DNA of 64,000 nucleotides, from contig NHZP01000016.1 in NCBI GenBank assembly GCA_003313425.1, forward strand, positions 1-64,000, read 5' to 3'. The stretch comes from Pseudopyrenochaeta lycopersici. Its lineage: Eukaryota; Ascomycota; Dothideomycetes; Pleosporales; Pseudopyrenochaetaceae. This document shows positions 35,819 through 46,436 of this stretch, in pieces; position 1 is the stretch's first letter; every line of letters begins with the position of its first letter. A model generated the notes under the pieces. That model had not been told where the DNA came from and searched no databases. It was given only the letters and a program-made list of their open reading frames with translations. A program made the translations under genes and the position numbers.

Positions 35819-38800
35819 ATCTTTAATAATTTATCTTATCTTAGAGAAAGTAAAAGTAATTACGCCTTCTCTATTTATTAATATTTTAATAAATAGCTAA
35901 ACTTCTAATTTTATTAACTTAAATCTAAACTTTTATAAGGCTAGCCTTTCTAGCGTTAATTTTATACCTTATAAGAATACTATATATCTACACTTAAAAA
36001 GGTAATTAAAAGGCCTTATATTAAGAGGTCTTAGACTTTTTCTTAAGAGTTATAGTTTAATAGTATACTACTTCTAATCTTTACACTTAAACTCCTTAAT
36101 ATCTAATACTATAAGAATATCTATAGGTTATACCTTATTAGCTACTCTCTTATATAAAGTATTAATATAACTATCTATACACGTCTTTCTCTTTTCTTAT
36201 TACGCCTAATAGTTAAGTTTATATATAACTAAAAAAGACTCTAATTCTCGCACAGCTAAAAGATCCTTAGAGGCTCTAACTATATAGCTTATTACTTACT
36301 TTACTTATTTTTTAAATTACTACTTATTATTAGTTATAAAAATAAGTAAAAATTTACTAAATCTAATAGAAGCTTTTATAAACTTAGCCTTCTAAATATA
36401 CTTAACTTAAGTATAAGATAAATAAGATTCTAAACTAAAATATTATTTTAGGTATTTTCTACTTAAATCTAGATACTCCTCTCTAGAAAGAGTATCTACT
36501 ACGTATTTTCTTTATCTTTAAGAGTTAGTATATAGTCTTAGATATAGTAGAGTAGGATTAGAGGCTATAAAGATAGCGTTTCTATCTCTATTCTTAGAAA
36601 TAATCTTACACGTAATCCTTCTATATACGTCATACTAAATTAATAACTTTACTAAAGCGCACTAAAGTCTACCTAAAATTACTAATCTTATTAAGTTTTA
36701 AATAATCCTAAAGTAACTAATAATAGTTACCTCCTCTACTTTAACTAGAACACTCTACGCAGTTCTTATAAAAGAATTAGTACTTCTATTTATAGTAACT
36801 ACTCTATCTTAATATAAGCTACCTTAATTATAGTTTTTATATATAAGCTTTAATACCTTAGCTATACTATATCTTAAAAGATTTATCTGTATACTAGTAT
36901 TAATAAGACACTTTACTATATACTTATTAAATAAGGCCTAGTAGGTTAGAAGGTTATACTATACATAGGCTATACTTGTCTTCTTTTAAATTATTATAGC
37001 TTCTTATTTAGTAGGATTAACTAAAGCTTTATACTAAGTATTATATATTCCTAGGGCTTTATACTTAGTTTAGGTATTAAAAGTCCTAAATTATATTAAG
37101 TTAAGCTCTAAATTTAGTCCTTTTTTAAGACTAACAGTCTCTAATTAATTTAATTTAACTTTTTCTTTATTAGAAAAATACCTCTAAATATCCCTAATAA
37201 CTTAGGCAGACGCAGGGTTATATAGGGTAAGGTACTGTAGTATTAGCTAATTAGGTTCTAGCAGGTCTCGCTTAGCTAACCTAGTAATTGCTAATTAGCT
37301 AGCTAGCCTAATACTTAATTCTACAGCGCTTACGCTAGCTAACAACGCGGTAAGCTTATTAATTGCTTTTAATATATTTCTAACTTATTTTTAAAGCTAA
37401 TATTAGCTTATAAGGTCTCTAAAAGTTATACTACGCACTTCCTAACGTAGTATAGTAGTAGTAATATAGTTTAGATACAGGCCTAGTAAATAAAAGAGCT
37501 CTATATTAGTAAGGCTATTATTCTAGTTCTTCTTTTTCTTATTCTAACTAATAAATTTAGGCTTAGCTTTTAAATCTTAAAAGCTTTTATTATTATCTAG
37601 AGGCTATATAAGAGAGAATAGCTTATTATAGGCTTAGCTAGTAAATAGAATTAGCTCTACTTATTTAAACTCCTTAATATCTATTAGTTTAAATATAGTA
37701 TTACCCCTTATAGTAAGTATATAATAGTCTTTAACTATAACTTACTTTAGTAACTTAGAATAAAGAGGTGTAGTAGGAGCTTACTTCTAAACTTTACTCT
37801 ACCTAACTTTTTTAAGAACTAGATCTTTCTTAATATTCTAACGCGTTTAAAAGCGTGTTACTATATAAGTTAAGCTAGTATTTACTACTTCTTCTTTAAA
37901 AGTACTAAGAATAATATCCTAAGATATAACCTTATTAAGAGTAAAATACGCCTTAGTTAAGCCTCTTAGTAATATTCTAACGTTCTAAAAGTTTAGAAGA
38001 TTCTTAGCTAAGCTTATAGCTACCCTACTATATCTATCTTCTATAATTATATTTATATTAAGACTAACTACCTTCTGTTACTGCATAGCTAGTAGTCTAA
38101 GCTTTTAATATTAAGTAGGCCTTAAGTCTACTCTATTAAACTTCTCTAGATATACTACTAATACTAGCTAATCTAGAATATTATTAGTAACTTTATAATA
38201 CTCTTAGATTTTCTATTTTAACTAATAGAGTTATAGCGTATAGAGTATAGTTCCTTAGATTTACCCTAACCTCTTATATAAAGGACTAAAATAGTAAGTT
38301 TTATATCTAACTTCTCTATTCTACTTAAAGCCAATCTAGCTAAGATATAAAAGTAGCTAATATAGCTTACATTCTCTAGTAATATAACTAGAGAGGTTAT
38401 ATATATTATAAGTATTTTAATATTTATAGCCTTAGATAGTAATTACGCCTTACTAAGGATTTAAGTTATAAAAGGCTGTTATTATGTAAGAGCTATTATT
38501 CCTTTCTAATAGTAGCTGCTTAATATTATCTCTTAAGATAACTTAGCTAATAAAGCACGTGTATGTAGCTAGGTTCCTTAGAATCTAACTAAGCTTAAGA
38601 TAAACTATTATCTTATTAGCCTTAGCTAAGCTAATCTTTTAGTTACTAAGGGCTAAAATAAGGTCTTAAACCTCTAGATCTACACTAGGTAGAAGAGTAG
38701 GCTTAGCTTCCTCTTAAACCTTACTTTTCTTATACTTATTAACTGCGTCTTTTAGCTACTTAGCTATTAATATTTTCTTTTCTTAATTAAGAATCTAGTG

Positions 38801-39820
38801 TATAAGCTTAGCCTCTCTTTCTGCATAGCTAAGAGATATCTATTTTATCCTCTCTCTCTAGCAGTACACGCGCTTAAGATACGTATAAATCTTCTTAATA
38901 TTAAAACTCTCTAACTTATTTAGAATTAGCCCTTTATATATATAGATAAAGATTATATCTTAGTCTTCTCTTAGAAGGCCTCTAGTAAAAAAGAAGCTAG
39001 CCTCTATCCTATGTAGCTAGCCTATCTTAATATAAGCGTTACTATATACTATAAAGTTAGTTAAATACTTAGATAGTCCTAGGAATTTTCTTAACGTCTT
39101 AGAAATATAAGTCTCTAAGAACGCTCGCGTTCCTATATATTAAGCTATATCTTAATTATACTAATACTCTTTTATTACTTCTTAAAGCTTCTTCTAGTCT
39201 AGTACTCTATATAGCCTTATTTTCTTAATAAAGCTTCTATATATAGTGTTGTAGAAGTCTAAAAGAATTCTTATCTTTTAATAGTTATTATAGCTAATAT
39301 TATCTGCTTAGTAATTAAAGTTATCTAAGAACTTAGTAACGTCCTTTCCTATAAATAGAAAGTCTTTCCTTACTAGCCTTATAGGTATAAGTACTTTACT
39401 AGTATCTATAGTATATTTCTTAATAACCTTAATAGTAGGCGTAAGATCTAATCTAAATAATAGTAAATCTAGTGTTAATTTAGCTATAAGGATAGCTAAA
39501 GGCTAAATCCTAAATAGGCTGCTGCAGCCCTTTAGTATAACTAAATAAGGAGACTGCAACTACTAGGCAGTTCCTTACTAACGCTAATAATTAACTAAAA
39601 TCTAATACTATACTACTTCTAAATTATTTCTTAATTATTTATAGTTATTCTTATTTCTGTTTTCTATTATCTTCTTCTTATTCTTCTTCTTTTTCTATTA
39701 CTAAGTTAGCTTCTGCTTATCTTATAAGAAGTCTTAATTTATTATAGTAAGATAATAAGGATATAGCCTTAATAGAGCTAGTCCCTGTTAACTCTTAGCT
39801 CTAAAAATATAGAGGGGGTG
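35819..39820 (-). mobile_element. Gypsy-3, 5' part: start of RT, protease and gag
   Basis: Beyond the Gypsy-4 target duplication the minus strand continues the Gypsy-3 polyprotein. Near the right end a gag-like segment reads VIKKYTIDTSKVLIPIR and FLFIGKDVTKFLDNF (about 39440-39330), the usual early-gag pattern of fungal gypsy elements. The protease should lie near 37800-37650 but I could not identify its active site. Mutation is heavy and TAG/TAA dense. No clear 5' LTR could be matched to a 3' partner; tandem repeats at 39821-39970 lie where the 5' untranslated region or LTR should be. Confidence 0.6.
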
Positions 39821-39970
39821 GCTGTAACAGCGCTATCTCTCTTAAAAGTTCTAAAGGCTAGCTATAATAGCGCTATCTCTCTTAAAGGTTCTAAAGGCTA
39901 GCTGTAATAGCGCTATCTCTTTTAAAGGTTCTAAAGGCTAGCTATAACAGCGCTATCCCTGTTAAAAGTT
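39821..39970. repeat. 40-bp tandem repeat, four copies
   Basis: GCTRTAAYAGCGCTATCYCT recurs at 39821, 39861, 39901 and 39941, each followed by a TTAAARGTTCTAAAG-like spacer. The copies differ by C/T and G/A changes. The repeat lies at the 5' side of Gypsy-3 gag. Confidence 0.85.
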
Positions 39971-41699
39971 TTTTTAGGGTTAAATAGATACCTAGCTCTT
40001 TCTAGGGTAATCTTACAATCCCTGTATTACAATATAGCGCTCTTATATTTATATCTTTAACGTTAATAGTTTAATACTATGTAGGCTCTTTCTGCTCTTA
40101 TTAGCTATAGCCTAACTAGAATGGACTATTACGCCCCTTAGGCTTTACTATTATTTATAGAGTTAATAAGGTAGTTTAGTATAATCCTGCAGTTCTAGTA
40201 TTATAAATAAGAGGTAATACTAGAATTAAATATGCGTAAATAATAGGAGTAGCCCTACCTGTGTAGTCTGCTAGAAACGAAGGTAAGTATAGAGCCTAAT
40301 TAAAAGTAATAAGCAAAATAGTCTAAAATCTTATTAAATTAATATAGCTAATGCACTAGCTACTTCGCAAAATCTCAGTTTTAAAGTGAATTATCGTGGT
40401 GTGTGGTGCATGATGTTGAGATCTCTCGCATCTCCAAGTCTTATCACCAAATTTCGCTGACAAAGGAAACCTATCATCACCTGATTGCCCAGGTACCCTG
40501 TGCAACGGCACACTATTTACTAAATAGAAGTAGGTAGACTTAAACTTATAGATACTAGTAAACTTAGAAAGCTACTTAGGGGAAGATAGTTATTAAAGTT
40601 CTTAAGGAGACCTAGATTAGCAGCTTCCTTATATAGCTATATCTAATAAGCTTCTAAAGTACGCTATATTATATTACAAGAGAAAGAATATAGGTTAACC
40701 TTTTTAGTTAATAAGTTAATATAGGAGCTTATTAGCGTAAATTTAGGGTACTCTACGTCTTTAATAATAGGGTTTTCTAAGATAACTAGTTCTAAATCCT
40801 CTATAGCTTTATTTTTATTTTTCTCTTAGTATTAATAAGTTCTTTCCTTAAGTTAATTGCGAGCTACCTATGCTTTAGCTAACGCGTTATCTTTCTAATA
40901 GGCTTAAAATTTAGGCTACTAGCTAGAGGACTCTTTATTATAAGAGCTATCTACTATTAAGCTAAATAAAGAAGATTAGATAGAAGTAAGAGTAGATATA
41001 GAGGTAAAAGTAAAAGTTAAAGTAAAACTAGAGGAAATCCTTAAGCTTTTATAAGTAGACTTAATATTTAACTATTAATTAAGTAGTATTATTAGTTAGG
41101 TAAAGTTACTAAGACTAGGAGAAATACTTAGGAGTATATTATATAAGCTAAAGTTAAAGAATTACCTAATTAGGAAGTTTTAGAGGGTAAATACGTGCTT
41201 AAGGCAGTACGTGCGCGTAATTAAAATATACGCACAGACTATAGTATATAAAAGTAGGAATAATTCCTAGAGTATTCCTATTTAAAGAAGAGAATAATAA
41301 GACGTGTCTTATTAATAATAATCCTAGCGTTTAGGTAGCGTAAAGCGCAAGTACTAAGGTGTAAAATAGGTTACTAGTAAGGAAACCTAGCAAATTCTAG
41401 GCTATTCTAAAGCTTAACTAAGAGGGAATCGCTTATAAAATTTTAGCTAAACTAGTAGTAGAAGATAGTACTATAAATTAACTATCGTGCGAGGGCTATC
41501 CTAAAGCTTAACTAAAGGGGGATAGGATCTAGTCCTAGTACGTTAAGCACTACCTTACTATTAAACTTACCTAAGAGGTAACAGCTTAAGTAACTGTGTG
41601 TTAACTACGGAGAGGAGCTAAAGCGCTGTAAGATCTGCTATTATGTAAGGCAGTCAACACGCATAGTTAGGACGGTCTTAGTTAAAGAAACTTAATTTA
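39971..41699. other. RIP-mutated remnant with a short unmutated island
   Basis: Mostly AT-rich decayed sequence without a recognisable domain. A plus-strand frame around 40525-41280 is fairly open and Lys/Glu-rich, possibly the leading part of a retroelement gag. Between about 40369 and 40515 a block of about 147 bases keeps many TCA, CCA, TGG and TGA trinucleotides and looks untouched by RIP; I could not identify it. Confidence 0.45.
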
Positions 41700-41990
41700 A
41701 AAGGAAATAGACAAAATAGCAGATACCTCTTACCTTTGGGGGAGAGGTGCTGCCTATATACATAAGCTAGAGCAGGCTAGTCCCGATCCAGTTATCCAGC
41801 TAGGTGAAAGGTAAGAGGTAAGAGTTACCTTTCACCTGCGTCTAGTAACTTGGCAGGATCGTTACCTTTCACCTGCGTCTAGTAACTTCGCAGGATCGTT
41901 ACCTTTCACCTGCGTCTAGTAACTTGGAAGGATTGAACCCTTTCACCTGCGTCTAGTAACCTGAAAGGATTGAGCCCTGACAATAAGACT
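41700..41990. repeat. Structured, lightly mutated segment with 37-bp tandem repeats and inverted repeats
   Basis: GTTACCTTTCACCTGCGTCT starts 37-bp units at 41824, 41861 and 41898, with a fourth, altered unit to about 41985. Just upstream, GGTGAAAGGTAA (from 41803) is the inverse complement of TTACCTTTCACC (from 41825), and TACCTCTTACCTTT near 41725 mirrors AAAGGTAAGAGGTA near 41807. Adjacent sequence is heavily mutated while this is not. Confidence 0.75.
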
Positions 41991-42121
41991 AATATACCTT
42001 CTTATCTAAAACGTTCTTAACGTAATAGAAGAGCCTTTAGAACGCCTTAAAGTAACTATCTTAGTTTTACTTTTCTATATATATTCTTATAAGTGTTATA
42101 ACTAGAATATGTTAGTAATAT

Positions 42122-42251
42122 TGTAACAGATTGCCGAGAGGAGTACTGTTACAGCTCACCTATATATTAGATGCAGAGCCTAGTACTCGCAGTTAAGCTA
42201 GTATTAATGTACTTTTGGCTATTTAGCGTAGTAGGGCTCTGCGCTGTTACA
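42122..42251 (+). repeat. TRIM left LTR (130 bp)
   Basis: Begins TGTAACAGATTGCCG and ends GCTGTTACA. An internal inverted repeat (GCAGAGCC...GGGCTCTGC) could fold the repeat into a hairpin. Confidence 0.8.
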
Positions 42252-42551
42252 GTATACTAGCTTAACTGCCTTAGCCCAGGTAGCCGCGGGTTCGATTCAC
42301 GCAGGGAGATGAATTTGTGTGTGCCTGTATAGCTGTATAGCTAAGCAACACGTAACAGGAAGAGCCAGAGCCAGGCTGCTAGACTACTCAGTAGCTAGTA
42401 AAGTAAGATGCTATAAGGCTAGAATTGCAGAAAGCAAGCTGTACGTGTAGGACAGGAATAGCAGTGACTGCTACCTATATGCTGCTAGGGTGCGATCTAA
42501 TATGCGCTTAGTAGGGAGCGCCTAAGACAGGGCTCCTAAAAGGGGAGGTAG

Positions 42552-42681
42552 TGTAATAGATTACTGAGAGGGGTACTGTTACAGCTCACCTATATATTAG
42601 ATGCAGAGCCCAGTACTAGCAGTTAAGCTAGTATTAATATACTTTTAGCTATTTAGCGTAGTAGGGCTCTGCACTGTTACA
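42552..42681 (+). repeat. TRIM right LTR (130 bp)
   Basis: Begins TGTAATAGATTACTG and ends ACTGTTACA. It differs from the left copy mostly by C/T and G/A changes and is preceded by the purine tract. Confidence 0.8.
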
Positions 42682-42686
42682 GTATT

Positions 42687-44942
42687 CTGTAATAAAGTAT
42701 TGTAAATCTAAATCTTAGTATTACAGTATAATTGCGCTAGACCTTTTTAAAGGCTAGCGCGTACTATAATAGACCTACTTAAAACCTACGCTAGCTACGC
42801 AGAGTAGAGATAATAAGTATTATTCTCTCTTATAGCTAAGTTATAGTAATATAGAACTATCTCTTTACTATTATTTATAGTATAAAGTAAGTACTATTAC
42901 CTAAAACTATATATTATATAATAATACTTCTCTATATAATAGTCTAAAGATAGTTCTTTCTATATAATCTAGTAAATAAGCTACCTCTACTGATAAGACG
43001 CCTAACGCTTCTATTAAAGTTAAACTCTAATAAGATAAAGAACTACTAACTCTTAGTATAAGTATACTTCTAATACTTAATAAGCGTATCTTAGCTACTA
43101 AAAAGAGGCGTAATAAGCTCTAAGTACTTCTATGTAACAGTGCAGAGCCCCACTACGCCAAATGGCCAAAAGTACATCAATACTAGCTCAACTTCTAGTA
43201 CTGGGCTCTGTATCTAATATATAGGTGAGCTGTAACAGTACCCCTCTCGGCAATCCGTTACATTCTACGCCTATACGTAATTAAAGAGGAAATTATATAG
43301 CTAGAAAGTATTAAATATAACTTTACTTTCGCTCTCTACCTTTATATATAAAACGCACGCTTAAACTTAAAGATTTATCTAAATACTAAAGATAAAACTT
43401 AAAAGAATATTATAAGTTTTTTTACTTATATAAAGTAGTATTTTAACTCTTACTATAAGAATTTTATCTTAATAATAATAAATTTATTTAAGCTATATAG
43501 TACTTAGAAGAAGACTTAAGAGACCTTTAGTATATATACTATAAGCGCGTATTTAAAGTAAATAAAATAATACTTACCTAAGAATACTTTAAGTAGTATG
43601 TACTTATCTTACTATTTAACCTAATTAATTATAGCTTTAAAGTAGATATAACGTACGCTTAAGCTATATAGTAGAAAGACTAGACTATTTAGTTCTTTAT
43701 AACTTACCTTAATATTTTTAAAGATTAACTTATACATTATACTAAAGTATAAAGAGTTTAGTATTTCTTTTTAAAGTTAAAGCCTAAATTATAGAAGGCT
43801 ATTACTAACTACTACTAAATTTTTATAACTAAAAAGAATTTAATAGTATTAAGCTTTATACTTAAATAGAACTTATACTAACCTTTACTAATATAAGATT
43901 AGTATACGTGTAATATATTTAAGAAGAAATCTTAAGAAAGTACTCTAAAATATAAACTAAATAAGCCTTTTTATAGACTATAAGATAAAAGTAAAGTTAC
44001 TTACTATAATTATAATAAGGTTAGATACTACGCTAATAAGTACTAAAGTAGTAATATAAACTACCTTCTAGTATATATTAACTAAATAGAAAAAAGTTTA
44101 GTCTTACTAGTAATTTAAGAATAGTAGGGCGTATACTTATTAATATTTTACTAAGTATAAAGTATAAGTATAGTATAGCTATAAAGATAGGCCCTAAGAA
44201 AGAACTCTAAGTTATCTTTAACTTTTAAGCTAATATTAGCTTAATTAGTTAGAAACTAGCTATTAAGATAAGACTACTACTACTTAAAAGAGTAGAGCTC
44301 TTAAAGCTAAGTTAGATTAGTACCTAGTATTAGAATATTTATATAGTATATAAGCTTTAGGTACACTTAATAGATAATAATAGCACTAATTACTAAGCTT
44401 AGGTTATAGTGTATAGAGTAAATAAGAAAAGTATTTCTTTTCTACTTAGTAACTCTTTTTAATAATAGTAGAATATTTATATTAACTATAGCTTTTAAAT
44501 ATAATATTAGAAGTATACCTTAGCTAATATTAAGCTTATTACTACTATAGAACTTTATAAAGATATAGAGTAAACTAGCTCTAATATATACTTTCTAAGA
44601 GTACTATAAGTTATAAGTAAAAGTTTAAAGTATAATACTTATATCTTTAGAGCGCGTGTTACACTAAAAGTATATATCCTTAATATATTAGCTAACTATA
44701 GTAATATATTTAATAATAAAAAGATAAAAGCTTTACTAAATTTTAAGACTTTAGGATATACTATCTTACTTATAGCTAATAAAGAACCTTTATATAGCTT
44801 ACTATATAACCTTTCTGCGTATAAGCTTAAGGTACTCTATAACTATATAGAAGACGCGCTACGTAAAAGCTAGATTTAGCATAGTATAAGTCCTGCAGGA
44901 GCCCCTATACTATTTATCCCTAAGAAGGATAGGAAGCTTTGA
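42687..44942 (+). mobile_element. Gypsy-7: truncated gypsy element, gag to start of RT
   Basis: The plus strand reads a gag-like region (about 43450-43900), a decayed Cys-rich knuckle near 44000, a protease region, and the beginning of reverse transcriptase (SPAGAPILFIPKKDRKL, 44890-44940). It then stops abruptly at normal-composition DNA. The interruption at 43128-43267 is the solo TRIM LTR. Its 5' end may lie in the unresolved sequence left of 42121. Stops are TAG/TAA. Confidence 0.75.
43133..43262 (-). repeat. Solo LTR of the TRIM family, inverted
   Basis: A 130-bp reverse-complement copy of the TRIM LTR (TGTAACAGTGCAGAGCC...CAATCCGTTACA) is flanked by a perfect 5-bp duplication TTCTA (43128-43132, 43263-43267). 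No internal region remains, as after LTR-LTR recombination. It is less mutated than the two repeats of the nearby complete element. Confidence 0.88.
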
Positions 44943-45623
44943 TACACTACTACACACGTGACGTTAGCTTGTAAAATTGCCCACATGCCACTGTTTCTAT
45001 CCCAGATGCCACCGGTTCTGTCCCAAATGCTACTATTCTATTAGTGGGCTTCGCGCCTCCCTAGACGCTCTCAGGTAGTAGATAAGAGTAGCAAATTAAA
45101 AGGGATAGTTCAGAGTCCGTATTATAATGTCGCTGTTTTGGTGTTGAGTGGTAGGGTAAGTTACGAGGGTCTCTATTAGTTGTGTAAACTGCTTTGTTAA
45201 AAGATCCTAGACTAATACTTCCTTTGCGTCTGTCTACACTTATGTCCTCTGATCAGGTTGCGTTGCCCTTACTAGCTTTGCCCACACTAACCCTACTACG
45301 ATCAGAGCTGCCGATACTAGATAAGGGATCTGACGGTCACTGTCTTTTGTGCTGTCAGCCTTAAGAACATCCATGCGACTTCCTACTAAATCAAAACCAC
45401 TTATGCAGCGGCAGCTACTTTCGCGGGACGATTGGTAAATTCATTAATCTCTTCCGACCTGATTAAATCCGGCTAACTACTACTAATTAAAGAAAAAAAA
45501 TCTTTGATACTATGCAGTCTTACTATAGACATCTGAATAGTGCTGTGCCACCAAATCAGGGAAGCTTGCTTCGTTTTGTTGCCTAAGCGTTAGCATATTC
45601 CAGCAAAACATGTGATGGAATTC
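44943..45623. other. Transition from repeat block to gene island, no gene seen
   Basis: Base composition becomes normal. Three imperfect 21-bp tandem units starting CCCACATGCCAC, CCCAGATGCCAC and CCCAAATGCTAC occupy 44980-45042. No open frame with recognisable content was found in the remainder. Confidence 0.6.
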
Positions 45624-46150
45624 TTACGGGGCCTCCGCTACCAGCTCACACGTTTGTTCTCCATCTGTCCATAGGATAAGAACTACAGTAGAGAAGAGAC
45701 CATTCCTTAGCATTTCTAACCCAATAGGAAGCACATCGACGCCGTATCGCTCGAGAACCTTCCATTGTGGGGGAGGAACACAGATACCGAATGATACGTC
45801 CCATGCAATGTCTACCAGGCCATCAGGATAATGCTGAGTCCCACGAAGAAAGCGACGCTTTTTATCACTCAACCAATTACCTCCACTCCACTGATCATCG
45901 CAGTGCATGATTCGCTTAGGAAAGGAGGAAGCAACGCTCGGCGGTTATGTCTTTGTACGAGTATATTTGAACACTGCCTCCGACTCGTCTCATAGCCTCG
46001 AGGGATCCAATCCAACAGTATTCTCGTAACGTGACAACAACGGTGACACTGACAGGCGACATCACGCATTCCGAAGCATAAAGGTGCTAAAGCGGACAAG
46101 GTAAACCAGCCCTCGTCACCAAGGCCACGTGCATCCCGCAATCCCATCAA
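45624..46150 (-). pseudogene. Unrecognised minus-strand gene remnant in two overlapping frames
   Basis: One frame runs from about 46150 to 45869 with a Cys/His-rich stretch (MRDVACQCHRCCHVTRILL). A second, from about 45930 to 45624, contains GGNWLSDKKRRFLRGTQHY and GICVPPPQWKVLERYG. The two read like consecutive parts of one protein separated by a frame change; I found no convincing intron between them, so a frameshifted or partial gene is likely. I do not recognise the family. It lies next to the retroelement boundary, which fits a gene damaged at the edge of the island. Confidence 0.35.
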
Positions 46151-46436
46151 TACATCACCTGCGTTTGACCCTTACCGGGCAAAGGCGCTTGACTGATCAT
46201 CTGGACGTAGCTGCGATAGGTTTTGTGGGAGCCTCTCCAGAAGCTCGCCTACATATCTCATACGCGCTCGGACAAATTGATTTTGACTTTGCTCCTCTTT
46301 ATCCTCTAAACTTAGTTTAGCTTTTCAATTAATATTATAAGGATAGTCAATATAAACTTATTGATCATATGAGTGTCGTCCTACACTTTAACTAGTCATT
46401 ACTTCATCCACGACTGTCTTGGCTCCAGCTTTCCAA

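Larger units (their letters stand above)
42122..42681 (+). mobile_element. TRIM-like miniature LTR element with a tRNA-like B box
   Basis: Two 130-bp direct repeats with TG...CA ends (42122-42251, 42552-42681) flank a 300-bp non-coding interior. The interior ends in a polypurine tract (AAAAGGGGAGG) right before the second repeat, as in an LTR element. Near its left side is GGTTCGATTC (42289-42298), a good match to a Pol III B box, with a plausible but imperfect A box (TAGCTTAACTGC) 31 bases upstream. No clear target duplication was found (AATAT left, GTATT right). The third copy at 43133 supports mobility of the repeat. It could instead be a terminal-repeat SINE-like element. Confidence 0.75.

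Noticed and set aside
39821..39970. CRISPR-like array
   Set aside because: The 40-bp period repeats in full, including the spacer-like part, so it is a simple tandem repeat.
42265..42310. tRNA gene at the B-box-like motif
   Set aside because: The T-arm-like part is present but no acceptor stem, D arm or anticodon arm can be folded; treated as a tRNA-like promoter only.
46129..46320. Plus-strand 63-codon frame
   Set aside because: Begins with GTG, short, no recognisable motif, overlaps the better supported minus-strand remnant.
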